A DNA stretch of 64,000 nucleotides from NCBI GenBank assembly GCA_963716135.1, contig OY970289.1:1426001-1490000 (forward strand). The letters are read 5' to 3'. Below are positions 9,126 to 18,832 of this stretch, in pieces. A program made the translations under genes and the position numbers. Origin of the DNA: CAVRAW01 sp963716135 (GTDB lineage Bacteria; Planctomycetota; Planctomycetia; Pirellulales; JADZDJ01). The notes beneath the pieces were generated by a model. That model worked only from the letters and a program-made list of their open reading frames with translations, searched no databases and had not been told where the DNA came from. Every line of letters begins with the position of its first letter. Position 1 is the first letter of the stretch.

Positions 9126-9518
9126 CAGGCGGTTTCCTTGCGGAGCCGGGCGTGCAAAGTGCGTCCATGCCGTATTGCAAGGCCTTCCATGCCATATCCT
9201 TTCTTCGGCCGGCGAAGCGTTTTTCTATACCTGTGATCGACGGCTCGGCATTGCCCATTCCGTCGCACCAAGCGGACCTTGCGGCAAGCTGCCCCCATTA
9301 GGAAATGTCGCGCGGAGCGGTGTGGAAATCGGGGGTCGAACGGACGTCGCCGCAGCGATTCGCAGCCACTGGCGTGGCCCAATTCACCGTCTTGGCAGGG
9401 ATAAAGTGATAGTGTACATAAGTACATTATCGACACGGCCGGAACAGCACTTTTTGTGCTGTCCTCCGGCTTGCGGTCGGTCAGGGCACTCGAGCTTCTC
9501 TCCCCGGCTGGGTGGCAT
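9126..9518. other. Intergenic region with a palindrome and a long hairpin
   Basis: No gene is supported; open frames here are short, overlapping and unlike any family. The right part carries a perfect TGTAC-ATAA-GTACA palindrome (9413-9426) and a long imperfect hairpin (9438-9450 with 9456-9470, T5 loop), both upstream of the acidic/HTH gene pair. Confidence 0.45.
9413..9426. promoter_or_regulatory. Perfect palindrome, candidate operator
   Basis: TGTACATAAGTACA is a 5+4+5 perfect inverted repeat in an A/T-richer pocket. It is followed 12 nt later by a GCCGGAACAGCAC / GTGCTGTCCTCCGGC hairpin. The downstream gene at 9857 encodes a helix-turn-helix protein, which could autoregulate here; that link is inference. 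Confidence 0.4.
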
Positions 9519-9818
9519 ATGCGAAGGATTGCCAAGGCGTTGCGTTGCCGCACTTCTGTTGCTCCTGGTCAAAGTGTGTTTGACGTGGATCGCCAGCCCC
9601 GCGTCGCGGCGTGCCGGGGAAACGGCGAATACGGAGATGAAGATGAGCAGGACGGGCGGGAGGAACTCGACGACTGCGAGGGGCCGGACTTAGAGGATGA
9701 GCCGTTCGATCCGGAGCCGACGGATGAGGAAATTTGGGACGACTTCCAATGGGAAGATCGGTCAGACGATGACCTGCCGCCTCCGGAGGAACTTTGGAGC
9801 GACGCCGACTGGGAATGA
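9519..9818 (+). CDS. Highly acidic hypothetical protein
   Basis: About 99 residues from ATG 9519; internal GTG starts near 9573 are possible. The second half is dominated by Asp, Glu and Trp (DEDEQDGREELDD, PTDEEIWDDFQWED, DDDLPPPEELWSDADWE), a composition unlikely in a random frame of this G+C. No domain is recognised. It lies 38 nt upstream of an HTH protein and may be co-transcribed with it; an acidic DNA-mimic or anti-repressor role is possible but unsupported. The start is uncertain because the upstream hairpin occupies the frame. Confidence 0.4.
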   Translation: MRRIAKALRCRTSVAPGQSVFDVDRQPRVAACRGNGEYGDEDEQDGREELDDCEGPDLEDEPFDPEPTDEEIWDDFQWEDRSDDDLPPPEELWSDADWE

Positions 9819-9856
9819 GTGGTAAAGCGCAGCGATAGGACAAAGGAGTGCAACGT

Positions 9857-10171
9857 ATGTTGGCACCGGGCAGAGTCATGGAAATACGACGGCTGCTGGA
9901 CTCCGGGAATCATTCGCAGCGGCAAGTGGCGCGCATGACCGGCGTGAGCCGCGGGACGGTGGGAGCCATTGCTTCGGGTCGGCGGCCGGATTATTTGCTG
10001 GAGCCACCCGAGAAAGATGAGCCTCGGAGCAATTCGCCCCCCGTGCGCTGTCCCGGATGCGGCGGTTGGGTGTATGCATCTTGCCGGCTGTGCCGTGTCC
10101 GAGCTGCCAAGTCGCAGCAGCAAACGCCGACTGCAGGCCGCCATCACGGATATCTTCGCGCGGCCGGCTAG
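9857..10171 (+). CDS. Helix-turn-helix protein with C-terminal zinc ribbon
   Basis: 104 residues; ATG 9857 follows AAGGAG at 8 nt spacing. The N-terminal part contains a recognisable HTH (RQVARMTGVSRGTVGAIASG, about residues 24-43), similar to transposase or resolvase-type HTHs, followed by RRPDY. The C-terminal half has two CxxC pairs (CPGCGG and CRLCRVR) forming a likely zinc ribbon. No catalytic domain is present, so this is a small DNA-binding regulator, possibly for the acidic gene upstream and the palindrome at 9413. Confidence 0.65.
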   Translation: MLAPGRVMEIRRLLDSGNHSQRQVARMTGVSRGTVGAIASGRRPDYLLEPPEKDEPRSNSPPVRCPGCGGWVYASCRLCRVRAAKSQQQTPTAGRHHGYLRAAG

Positions 10172-10190
10172 AAATCAACGGGTGGATTTT

Positions 10191-11787
10191 TTAAGGCGGC
10201 GGTGGCGGCGGATCCATCTCATCGTCGGGCCGATCAGTGGGCGGATTATCGTGCGGTTCGGCCTCATCTTTCCCGCCGGAAGCGCCGCGATGCACATCGT
10301 CCCGGGAGGCGCTGGAATCCCCGTCCGGGACGCCCGCTGGGAAAATGCTGTTTTTGGTAGAGCTTCATCAGCTCTACACGCCGTTGATCGGTCGGCAATT
10401 TCTCAAGGCGTTCTTTTTCTTCGGCCGGCAAAGAGTCTGCGAAGCGTTTGATTTCTTCTTCAATGTGCGCTCTGCGTTCGGGGCTCATGCCACCACCCCT
10501 GCGCCAATCGCCTTGCGACGTGAACCGCGGACGCTGCTCGGCAATTGCGGCACGAATCCACTGGCGCAGCACTTCGACGCGCTGATCGGTGTCGGTTGCC
10601 GCTTTAAGTTCAGCTTGCTTGTCGGCGGAAAGTTGGGCCAATAGAGGCTCCACGTCGGCTTCCGAAATCTCGGGCATCTTCACCGGCGAGTTCGGCTGCC
10701 ACAATTCCCAAGCCAGGCGCCGCTGATAGAATTGCTGTCCCCATATTTCGTTGCCGGGCCGCGGCGGCTTTTTGAAGTCTTGTTGCCGATCTTCGGGGAT
10801 CGCCTCGAGAATTTCTTTTTCGTGCTGGCCGGCGAAATCCTGCAACCATCGCACCAGATGGTCCACATCGCGCGGGGTTCCTCGACCGCCGCCCAATCGG
10901 GCAAACAGCCGCCATTCCTGCTCCAACTTGATTTTTCTGATTTCCGCCAAATGGTCTTCGGGAGTTGTCGTATCGGACAAGTCGGCCCGTTCGGGCGGAG
11001 TCAGCGATTTCAACCAATCGTGATAGCGCTGCATGAGACGAGTCAGATTGTCGGCCTGTTCGGGATTGGCTTGCAAGTATTCGTCGATGCCAAGCAGCGA
11101 TTGTTTTTCGGAGGGGGACAGAGCGACGAACTTTTCGAGATCGCCGTTCAACTCCAACTTTCTGTCCGGGCTGAGTGCGGCGATCCATGCGCGCCGCTGG
11201 GAGATGGTCGGAGGCACATTCGTGGGTTGCGGCGCCAGTGGCGTCGCGACGGGCGCGGCGCCGGCCGGCAAGTCCGATCTGAACAACTTGCTGGGTGAAT
11301 CCGTCAAGAACAGACCGGATGCACCCAACTTTTTGAGCAGGTCGACATCGCCGACGGATCGATACAAATCCAGATTCACGACGACCGGCAGATTGCGCAG
11401 CAGCGGATCGTTCTGATCGGGCATGATCAGGCCAGTGGCGACGAATCCGACTGCCGCGGCCAACAAGGTGGCGACGCCAGCGCCGAGCCATCGGCGTCGC
11501 TGGCGAGCCGGGGCTGCCGCCGAGCTTTGGGCGATTTCGTCTTCCGCCGCGACGGCCACCATTTCCACAGTAGTGCGAGTGAACAAATCGTCAACCGTGG
11601 CCCGAGGCAACTGATCCAACAGATCCCACGAAACAGCCAATTGGCTCAAACGCTGCCGAGCGCGCTCATCCGTTGCCAGCATCGTCTCCAAGCGCTGCGC
11701 AGCCTGGGACTCCAGCTCGCCGTCGAGGTAGGCGACCAATTCTTCATCGAGCTGATCGGCGGGCGATTTTTGAGATGTATCGGACAT
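10191..11787 (-). CDS. Anti-sigma-factor-like membrane protein (frameshift near 10303)
   Basis: Follows an ECF sigma gene by 11 nt. The N-terminus (DELVAYLDGELE) resembles the anti-sigma helical domain but lacks the zinc Cys/His residues. One transmembrane helix lies at about residues 100-120 (LGAGVATLLAAAVGFVATGL), and a long periplasmic region rich in charged helices follows. The uninterrupted frame ends at 10264. One added base in the CCCGGG near 10303 extends it through DDVHRGASGGKDEAEPHDNP to a poly-proline end at 10191 with sensible composition, so the true protein is probably about 531 residues. It likely holds the ECF factor at the membrane until an envelope signal arrives; the signal is unknown. 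Confidence 0.75.
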
Positions 11788-11798
11788 GGGTTTCGGCC

Positions 11799-12476
11799 TT
11801 ATTTTTCACCGTTCTCTTTGGCCCGCAATTCGCCACGCTCCAGGTACGGCTCCAACACGGCCCGCAAGTTGCCGCGTGCGCGCGACAACAACGACTTGAT
11901 GGCTTGGGGAGTCATCTGCATGGTTTCGGCGATATCCTCGTAACTCATGCTCTCAAACTTACTCAACAAAACAGCCATGCGCTGTCGTTCGTTGAGGGTG
12001 CTGATGGCTTCGCGGACGACATCGCGCATTTCGGATTTATCCATTTGCCGCGCCGGCATAAGGCTGCTGGCGGCCTGAGCCAACTGGTCCAAGCTGTTGG
12101 CGCCGGTCGATTCGCCGGGGGGCCGCCGCCAATTGATTTCGCGCCGACGCGATTGGCTGCGCAGCGCATTGGAGGCAACGTTATTGGCGATCGTAAACAG
12201 CCAGGTGGAAAATTTCGCGCCTGGCACATACCGCTTGCGGGCCCGATAGATGCGCAAGAAAACATCTTGAGCAAGATCCTCCGCCAGATCGCGCTGCCCG
12301 ACCAGGTGATCAAGCACGGTGACCAGGCGGTTTTGATAGCGCAACATCAATTCTTCAAAGGCGGTAGCGCTGTCGTCGCGCACCTCGAGCATGAGCCGCA
12401 CGTCGGGGTCGTTTAGTTCGTAATTCAGAGCGGATGATTCACTGGTCGCCAAAGGTTGCTCCGCCGGACGGATCAT
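11799..12476 (-). CDS. ECF-type RNA polymerase sigma factor
   Basis: 225 residues. Sigma region 2 is seen in FEELMLRYQNRLVTVLDHLV and the core-binding/-10 segment AEDLAQDVFLRIYRARKRY followed by STWLFTIANNVASN. Region 4 is EAISTLNERQRMAVLLSKFE with the HTH SYEDIAETMQMTPQAIKSLLSRARG. Region 1.1 and region 3 are absent, as in ECF factors. The gene is immediately followed by the anti-sigma-like membrane protein, giving the standard ECF/anti-sigma operon with probable autoregulation from a promoter near 12500. Confidence 0.92.
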   Translation of the reverse strand: MIRPAEQPLATSESSALNYELNDPDVRLMLEVRDDSATAFEELMLRYQNRLVTVLDHLVGQRDLAEDLAQDVFLRIYRARKRYVPGAKFSTWLFTIANNVASNALRSQSRRREINWRRPPGESTGANSLDQLAQAASSLMPARQMDKSEMRDVVREAISTLNERQRMAVLLSKFESMSYEDIAETMQMTPQAIKSLLSRARGNLRAVLEPYLERGELRAKENGEK

Positions 12477-12670
12477 AAACCCGGTACTCGCCGATCATCC
12501 TTTAAGTCTATACGCCGCCTTCCGGTGCAACCAGTTCGTGGATTTGCACTACCGGCGGAAGGGCCGCCTGCCCTAGAATGATAAACCCCGCAACGACTTG
12601 CAGGTTTTCCAACCGCGAAGGAAACTGGCGACTTTTGACCAGTTGCAGCGGCGAACCTTAAGGGCTTTTT

Positions 12671-12940
12671 ATGGGCATCATTTCGTGGATTTTCTTCGGC
12701 TTGATCGTGGGACTGTTGGCGCGGCTGTTCGTGCCGGGACCGAGCGACATCCGAGGGTGCCTGCCGACCATACTGCTGGGCATCTTGGGATCGATGATCG
12801 GCGGTTTTATCGGACGCGGACTAGGCCTGTATCCCGCGGATGAAATTCACGGGGGCGGAATCTTCATGTCAATTCTGGGCGCGGTGCTGGTGCTGGTGAT
12901 CTACCAGGCCACGATTGGCCGGCGGCCTCCGCCTGTTTGA
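12671..12940 (+). CDS. GlsB/YeaQ/YmgE-family small membrane protein
   Basis: 89 residues, almost entirely three hydrophobic helices. The family signature is visible: an N-terminal helix with GLIVGLLARLFVPG, then GCLPTILLGILGSMIGGFIG and a final helix near ILGAVLVLVIYQ. These proteins (formerly transglycosylase-associated) are often stress-induced; no biochemical role is established. It is divergent from the ECF operon. Confidence 0.85.
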   Translation: MGIISWIFFGLIVGLLARLFVPGPSDIRGCLPTILLGILGSMIGGFIGRGLGLYPADEIHGGGIFMSILGAVLVLVIYQATIGRRPPPV

Positions 12941-12954
12941 TCGACCTTCGGCAA

Positions 12955-14619
12955 CTATTCCCACAGCGGCGCCGGCTGGAATTTATCGACGTCGAACAGT
13001 CCGCACGGACCCAGCTTTAGCGCGGGGATGACCAACAGGGCCATGAAGGAAAGCGTCATGTAAGGCGCGCCCAGCTTGGAACCCAGCCGTTTGGCGAGCG
13101 CGTCGATGCGCGAGTATTCTTCGGCGACAAGGCCGCCGTCTTCGCCTGACATCAGCCCGGCAATCGGCAGCGGCAGGACGGCTTCAACTTTCCGGCCGTC
13201 GATTTCGCCGACGGCGCTGATGCCCCCTTTGCATTCGATCAGCAGATTCATGGCCTGAGCCAGTGAGCGATCATCGGCGCCGACGGCCAGCAAGTTGTGC
13301 GAATCGTGGGAGACGGTCGAGGCAATGGCGCCGCTTTTCAGGCCGAAATTCTTAATGAACCCGACGGCCGGCGGCCCACCGTTGTAGCGGTCGACCAGCG
13401 CGATTTTGAGCACGTCGCGGGCCACGTCGGAAACGACGCAGCCGTTTTCGATCTTCGGTTCGGCGGTCAATCGCCCGGTGACGATTTGTCCGTCAATCGC
13501 TTCGATGACGCGCAGTTTCTTGCCTGCGCCGTCGGAAGCGGGTACTTCAAACTCCTTGGCGGCGCGCGCCGGCGTGCGGAACTGGTTGACCACCGGCGGA
13601 GCAACTCGCTCCAGCGGCGTCCGGCCGCGCTCGGCGACCACTCGGCCGTTGATCACGGTGCGCAGCACGTTGAACTTCTGCAGATTTTCGACCTCGATGA
13701 AATCGGCAGCGTCGCCGGGCCGCAGCATGCCGACGTCGAGCTTGTAGTGCAGCACGGGATTGATACAGGCCGCGCGCAGCACGGCAAATTGCGGCTGGCC
13801 ACGCTCAAGAGCTCGCACGACAAGCTGATTGATGTGCCCCACGACCAAATCGTTGGGATGCTTGTCGTCGCTGCAAAACATGCACATTTCGGGAAACTGC
13901 CCAATGAGCTTGTACAAGGCTTCGAAATTTTTGGCGGCGGAGCCTTCGCGAATGAGGCACTTGATCCCCAGGCCGATCTTCTCCAGCCCTTCCTCGTAGG
14001 TGAAACTTTCGTGGTCGGTCGTGATTCCCGCCGCGGCGTATTTTTTGAGTCCATCACCGCGCAAGCCCGGCGCGTGGCCGTCGACGGGCTTCTTGCGTTC
14101 GTGGGCGGCGTGAATCTTGGCCATCACATCGGGATCGTCGTGCAGCACACCGGGGAAATTCATCATTTCCGATAAATAGATGATAGTCGGTTCATCGAGC
14201 AATTTTGCGACTTCAGTGGCGTCGAGCACCGCGCCGGATTTGTCGAACGCGCAGGCCGGCACGCAACTGGGCGCGCCGAAATGGAACTTTAGCGGCGAGC
14301 GCTTCGCGTCGTCGATCATGTAGCGCACGCCGGGTGCGCCCATCACATTGGCGATTTCGTGCGGATCGCTGATCGTGGCCACCGTGCCATGGAGCACCGC
14401 GAGCCGCGCGAACTCGCTGGGCACCAGCATCGAGCTTTCGATGTGCACATGGGCATCGATGAAACCAGGAAGCAGAAATGTCGAAGGCGCGGCGGCGGTT
14501 TCTTCTATTTTGGTGATTCTTCCATTGGCGACATGAACGACGCCGGGGAAGACTCGCTGGCGCAAAATATCGACCACCTGCCCGGAAGCGGTGGAGATGC
14601 TGGGAATCGACGGGGGCAA
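12955..14619 (-). CDS. ade: Adenine deaminase
   Basis: 554 residues from a TTG at 14619, chosen because AAGGAG sits 7 nt upstream; the frame stays open far beyond that point but is not conserved. It is an amidohydrolase-superfamily enzyme converting adenine to hypoxanthine in purine salvage. Metal-binding HVHIESSM is near residue 75, with SDPHEIANVMG, VDGHAPGL and CSDDKHPNDL, and a C-terminal ade domain including SHDSHNL. Length is typical of bacterial Ade. The gene is convergent with the GlsB-like gene and has no purine neighbours. Confidence 0.9.
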   Translation of the reverse strand: MPPSIPSISTASGQVVDILRQRVFPGVVHVANGRITKIEETAAAPSTFLLPGFIDAHVHIESSMLVPSEFARLAVLHGTVATISDPHEIANVMGAPGVRYMIDDAKRSPLKFHFGAPSCVPACAFDKSGAVLDATEVAKLLDEPTIIYLSEMMNFPGVLHDDPDVMAKIHAAHERKKPVDGHAPGLRGDGLKKYAAAGITTDHESFTYEEGLEKIGLGIKCLIREGSAAKNFEALYKLIGQFPEMCMFCSDDKHPNDLVVGHINQLVVRALERGQPQFAVLRAACINPVLHYKLDVGMLRPGDAADFIEVENLQKFNVLRTVINGRVVAERGRTPLERVAPPVVNQFRTPARAAKEFEVPASDGAGKKLRVIEAIDGQIVTGRLTAEPKIENGCVVSDVARDVLKIALVDRYNGGPPAVGFIKNFGLKSGAIASTVSHDSHNLLAVGADDRSLAQAMNLLIECKGGISAVGEIDGRKVEAVLPLPIAGLMSGEDGGLVAEEYSRIDALAKRLGSKLGAPYMTLSFMALLVIPALKLGPCGLFDVDKFQPAPLWE

Positions 14620-14994
14620 CGTAGAACTCCTTAATTCGTCAAGCGCGAACGCACTACTGGGACGCTGGCCCGATTTTATCGCGAATCGGTTCGCGGCAGT
14701 AGAATGCTCAGCCGCGGCGCCAACCGAAGCGTGCCTCGGCGATTGTTCGACCAGCAACGTCCCTTGCACAGGGCACGGCGGCAGCAGGGCTTGAAATACG
14801 GGGGAATCTACGTATCCTGTGGTTCTGACAGATGTTAAACTGCAGACTGACCGTGCCACCGCGAGAATTGGTTTCGCAATTGCCTTAGATCTTCCCGCCT
14901 TGAGTCTGCATCGGCATGAAGGCTTGGCGCGAGTTGGGCCCTGGATACGACTTCCCCAGGCAGGCAGGCCCAGTGGTCCGACGGCATTTTCATC
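14620..14994. other. Intergenic region, no gene supported
   Basis: Divergent spacer between adenine deaminase and a membrane protein gene. The open frame that continues from the deaminase on the minus strand has no family match and no start with a ribosome binding site. I see no repeats or strong hairpins. Confidence 0.5.
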
Positions 14995-16426
14995 ATGAGC
15001 GAAATCCTGGTGTATTACGAACGGGTTAGCCCCACGACGTGGGTTTACCTGTCGTCGCTGTTGATCATCGCGCTGTTCTTCAAGTTCAACCGGCTGTGGA
15101 GCGTGCGGAATCTGGATTTGATCGGCCTGATTTTGCTGGCCCCCGGACTGCTGTTTGTCATCTATGGTCAAGAAAAAGAGATGCTGGGCTACGAACAGGC
15201 CGGATACATTTGGCTGTTCATCATCGACGGGCTGTTTCTGGTGCGAATGCTTTTGGATCCGATGATGGTGCGCCGGCCGCTCTTGGAGCCGAACTTGTCG
15301 GTGGGCGGGATGACGTTTTTGGGGCTGTCGCTGCTGGTGTTCCTGATGGCGAATGTGGTGACCGACAAAAGTGCGGCCAAGCAGCTTAAGGCCGATGCGG
15401 CGAGCTTGTCGGCCCCGGCCGACGTTGTCGCGGAGTCGAAGGCAGACCACCCCGTCGCCGATCAGCCGGAGAAGGCGCCGCCGGAACAACCGCTTGTGCT
15501 GTACGGCCCGGGCTATCCCTGGGTATTTGAGATATTCCAACTGCCGACTCGCTTCTTATTCGAGAGCGACAATAAAGCGCAGTTGGTGGCCAACGAACAG
15601 GAACGCGATTCTCAACGGCTAATCCGCCTGGCGACTGCGCGCGGTGGCGATTTTTTCGCACCTGGCCATTGTTATCGGATTGGTGATCGTCGGTTATCGA
15701 CACTTCGACAACATACGGACCGGCATTGCGGCGGCGGTGCTATACCTGTTGCTGCCGTATACGGCCATTCTGACCGGCCAATATATGGCGATGCACGTGG
15801 GGCACGTTTATCACGTGCTATTGGCGGCGCTTTTGGTGTGGGCCATCGTGATGTACCGGCGCCCCCTGGTGTCGGGCGTTCTGTTGGGCTCGGCCATCGG
15901 AATGTTTTACTATCCGATTTTCCTGCTGCCGCTGTGGTGCAGTTTTTATTGGCAGCGTGGCGGTTTGCGGTTCGGCGCGGGCGTGATCGCGATGCTGGCC
16001 TTGTTAGTAGGCATCCTGTATTTCCATCCGTACGTCTCGTTTACCGAAGATCTGCGCCAAATGTTCGGCTGGATTTTTCCGCGGATGGAACATCTCCAAG
16101 GTTTCTGGGGCCTGCCTTTCAATTATTCCGTTTATCGCATCCCCGTTTTGGCCACGTTCATGGCCATGTGCATTACGTTGGCCATTTGGCCGGCACAGAA
16201 GAACCTGGGCACGTTGATGAGCTGTTCGACGGCCGTCATGCTGGGAACGCAATTTTGGCACGCGCTGGCCGGCGGGCAACTGATGGGATGGTATTTGCCG
16301 TTGATGCTATTGACGATTTTCCGGCCGAATTTGGAAGACCGCGTGGCGCTAAGCGTGTTGGGCACCTGGTCGTTTGCCCGACGCAGAGCCAAACCGCGGT
16401 TGGCGGCCATCGATCAAGCCGCGTGA
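14995..16426 (+). CDS. Polytopic membrane protein, unknown function (frameshift near 15643)
   Basis: The N-terminal frame (14995-15642) has about four transmembrane helices (TWVYLSSLLIIALFF, LIGLILLAPGLLFVIYG, YIWLFIIDGLFLV, GMTFLGLSLLVFLM) and then a soluble Ala/Glu/Pro linker. The next frame (15644-16426) continues with about eight more (LAIVIGLVIVGY, AAVLYLLLPYTAILTG, ALLVWAIVMY and others). Removing one G at 15643 joins them as a protein of about 477 residues. It has some resemblance to GT-C-type polytopic proteins but no catalytic motif I can name. It is followed after 8 nt by the CoA-binding protein. Confidence 0.65.
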
Positions 16427-16434
16427 GATGTCGT

Positions 16435-16810
16435 ATGCCGACCGTTGCAATTCTTGGCGCTAGTTCCGATCGATCGAAGTTCGGCAACAAATCGGTCCGC
16501 GCATCAGCAGCAGGGTTACACGGTTTACCCGGTGAATCCCAAAGGGGGCGAGATCGAAGGGCTCACCGCGTATCGCAGCCTGGCCGAAGTGCCGCCAGGC
16601 AAATTGAATCGGATTAGCATGTATCTCCCGGCGGCGATTGGGCTGGCGGCGCTGGATGAAATTGCCGCGCGTGGTTGCGACGAATTGTGGCTTAACCCGG
16701 GCAGTGATAGCCCCGAGGTTGTCGACAAGGCGCACCATTTAGGGCTGAACGTCGTCCAGGCGTGCAGCATCGTCGATCTCGGCATCCGACCGTCGTCGCT
16801 GCCGGAATGA
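16435..16810 (+). CDS. CoA-binding domain protein, YccU type (frameshift near 16501)
   Basis: Rossmann CoA-binding fold. It starts PTVAILGASSDRSKFGNKSVR, then after a one-base shift at about 16501 continues GYTVYPVNPKGGEIEGL, ISMYLPA and ELWLNPGSDS, and ends IVDLGIRPSSLPE. These are the conserved blocks of the small YccU-type CoA-binding proteins (about 125-140 residues). The chain after joining is about 125 residues. It follows the membrane protein by 8 nt. Function of the family is poorly known. Confidence 0.8.
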
Positions 16811-16838
16811 AGGCGCTGGCCAGTTCGTTCCGGCCTGT

Positions 16839-18053
16839 TTAGTCGCGGCGCACGTCGATCGGCGTTTTCGTTTTCTGCGAGGCGTACCAGGTCTTCCAGG
16901 CCTTTTCATCGAAGTTCAGGTTTACGCCGCCGGTCAGAGCGACCAGGGCATCAAGCACCGGCTGATTGGTGAAGGTGCGCTGAACTTTTCTGACGGAGCT
17001 TCCTGTGGAAAACGCCATGCCCGCCTGCGGCGAAAATGCCGCGTTCACGGAGTTTGGATTTTCGTCCCCCTCTTGAACCACGTGCGTGGTTACGAGGACA
17101 TCGATCAATGGGCCGACCGCCGATCTATCGCCCAATCGCCCCAGGGCCCGTGCCGCGCGGTTGATGCGCACGTTTTTGTCGCTTTTCAAGGCTGCCACGT
17201 AAGCCGCCACGATCTCCGGCGATGGCTGACCGACAATTCGATCCAGACAAGCTAGGCGAATTTCCTCGTCGGCGTCATCCAGCGAACAATCGACCAGCAC
17301 GCGCATCGCCGTCGGCGTGCCCACCGCGGCCAGGGCCTGAACGTACAGCATTCGCACTGCGCGATCGCGTTCCGAATGAAGCAACTGCGCCAGCGCCGGC
17401 ACGGCATACGGGTCGCGGATCGAGAGGAGCGAATCGCGGGCCTGATCGGCGCGGGCCGATCCATCCAACCACATGCGCCAGCGCTTGAGCGTGCCGAACC
17501 ATTGGCGTTCGGCCGCATCTTCCTTTTGACGGCGTTCGATCAGTTCGACTTCCTGCGGCAAGCGCCACTCCCCTTTATAGCGCACATAACCCCGCTGCTG
17601 CATGATCTGTTCTTTTTGCATCCAATGGCCGTCGACCAGTTGGTAGCCCAACGCCAATCGGGCCTGGCGCATGTCGGGGTTCAGTTCGATCACGTGCTCC
17701 AGGACGTCCTGCCGCTGTTTGGTCAGAGAATTTTCGCGGCACCATTCGGCCAATTTCCATTGGTCATCGGCGGTGTCGGCGAAGGTCGGACGAATTTTCT
17801 CGAATTCGATCTCCGCGGACGATTGCGGAATGATCTGTTTCACCTGGCCGCGATCCAGCGTGACGGTCACCCCTTCCGGCGTGAGGATGACGTATTTTTG
17901 TCGCGGCGATTCGTCGGTATTTTTCAACTCACCGCGCACCTGGCCGTCGTTGGCAAGCACATAGATGTCGGCTTGCGCCGGCAGAGACATAACCGCGCAA
18001 AAGCTTGCGGATATTACGATCGCAAGAACAGATTGGCCAACTGGACAACGCAT
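16839..18053 (-). CDS. Exported protein with HEAT-like repeats
   Basis: 404 residues with a signal peptide (VLAIVISASFCAVMSLPAQA). The N-terminal part has an SH3-like start (DIYVLANDGQVRGELKN...VILTPEGVTVTLDRGQVKQI), typical of planctomycete exported proteins. About residues 210-330 form HEAT/PBS-lyase-like helical repeats (VPALAQLLHSERDRAVRMLYVQAL, then further repeat units). It is probably a periplasmic scaffold protein. Target unknown; it is a single gene, convergent with the preceding plus-strand genes. Confidence 0.75.
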   Translation of the reverse strand: MRCPVGQSVLAIVISASFCAVMSLPAQADIYVLANDGQVRGELKNTDESPRQKYVILTPEGVTVTLDRGQVKQIIPQSSAEIEFEKIRPTFADTADDQWKLAEWCRENSLTKQRQDVLEHVIELNPDMRQARLALGYQLVDGHWMQKEQIMQQRGYVRYKGEWRLPQEVELIERRQKEDAAERQWFGTLKRWRMWLDGSARADQARDSLLSIRDPYAVPALAQLLHSERDRAVRMLYVQALAAVGTPTAMRVLVDCSLDDADEEIRLACLDRIVGQPSPEIVAAYVAALKSDKNVRINRAARALGRLGDRSAVGPLIDVLVTTHVVQEGDENPNSVNAAFSPQAGMAFSTGSSVRKVQRTFTNQPVLDALVALTGGVNLNFDEKAWKTWYASQKTKTPIDVRRD

Positions 18054-18157
18054 AGGACCGGCGCCTGCTATACTGCCTTGACCTTGAGATCAGGCCCACT
18101 TCTAGTATAGATGCTGGAAAAGGCAGGGCCAATTCAGCGCCCTGGAACGGCTGCCGA

Positions 18158-18667
18158 ATGTCTACTTCCGTCGAACAACATCGCTCGCAATCGCCCCATT
18201 CGGTTTCGGCCGGCGTGATTACAATTAGCGACACACGCACCAAGGAGAACGACACCAGCGGCAAAGCCATCGTCGATCTGCTGGAGCATGCCGGCCACCG
18301 TGTCGTGGCCTGGGAAATTGTGACCGACGATCCCAAGAGAATCCGGGAACAAATCGAGCGGATGCGCGGCCTGCCGCAGATCGATGCGGTGCTTTTGACC
18401 GGCGGAACCGGCGTGGGCAGCCGCGACCAAACTTTCGAAACGCTAAGCGCGATGCTGACCAAAACACTGACCGGGTTCGGCGAGCTATTTCGAATGCTCA
18501 GTTTCGAGGAAATCGGCGCCGCGGCGATGCTTAGCCGGGCGATCGGCGGCTTGATCGATCGCACCGTGGTGCTAGCAATGCCCGGTTCGACGAACGCCGT
18601 AAAACTGGCGATGGAAAAACTGGTGCTGCCGGAAATCGGACATTTGGTGCGTGAAGCGCACCGCTAG
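18158..18667 (+). CDS. moaB: Molybdenum cofactor biosynthesis protein B (MoaB/Mog family)
   Basis: 169 residues. The MPT-binding fold is shown by SAGVITISDTRT near the N-terminus, the hallmark LLTGGTGVGSRDQTFET, and PGSTNAVKLAME at the C-terminus. MoaB/MogA proteins adenylylate molybdopterin before metal insertion; the short form without other domains fits MoaB. No other moa or moe gene is nearby. Confidence 0.9.
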   Translation: MSTSVEQHRSQSPHSVSAGVITISDTRTKENDTSGKAIVDLLEHAGHRVVAWEIVTDDPKRIREQIERMRGLPQIDAVLLTGGTGVGSRDQTFETLSAMLTKTLTGFGELFRMLSFEEIGAAAMLSRAIGGLIDRTVVLAMPGSTNAVKLAMEKLVLPEIGHLVREAHR

Positions 18668-18832
18668 CAGCACAGGCCGCCGGGAGCGACTTAGTTGCCC
18701 TGGAGCGATTCAAATCGTCCGGCTATCTTACGCGGTCCAATCAGGTCGGCGTCGGGGCACAAGCGCTAGCAGGGATGCCTGCTGGGCATCGATCGCCGAC
18801 CGCTGATCGCGTAAGTGCACAAGGAGGTGCAG

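Noticed and set aside
13297..14175. Long plus-strand frame antisense to adenine deaminase
   Set aside because: Typical high-G+C antisense shadow; no domain, and the deaminase motifs lie on the other strand.
14620..15540. Extension of the adenine deaminase frame to 861 codons
   Set aside because: The upstream part has no family similarity, runs antisense to the membrane protein gene, and a good ribosome binding site points to TTG 14619.
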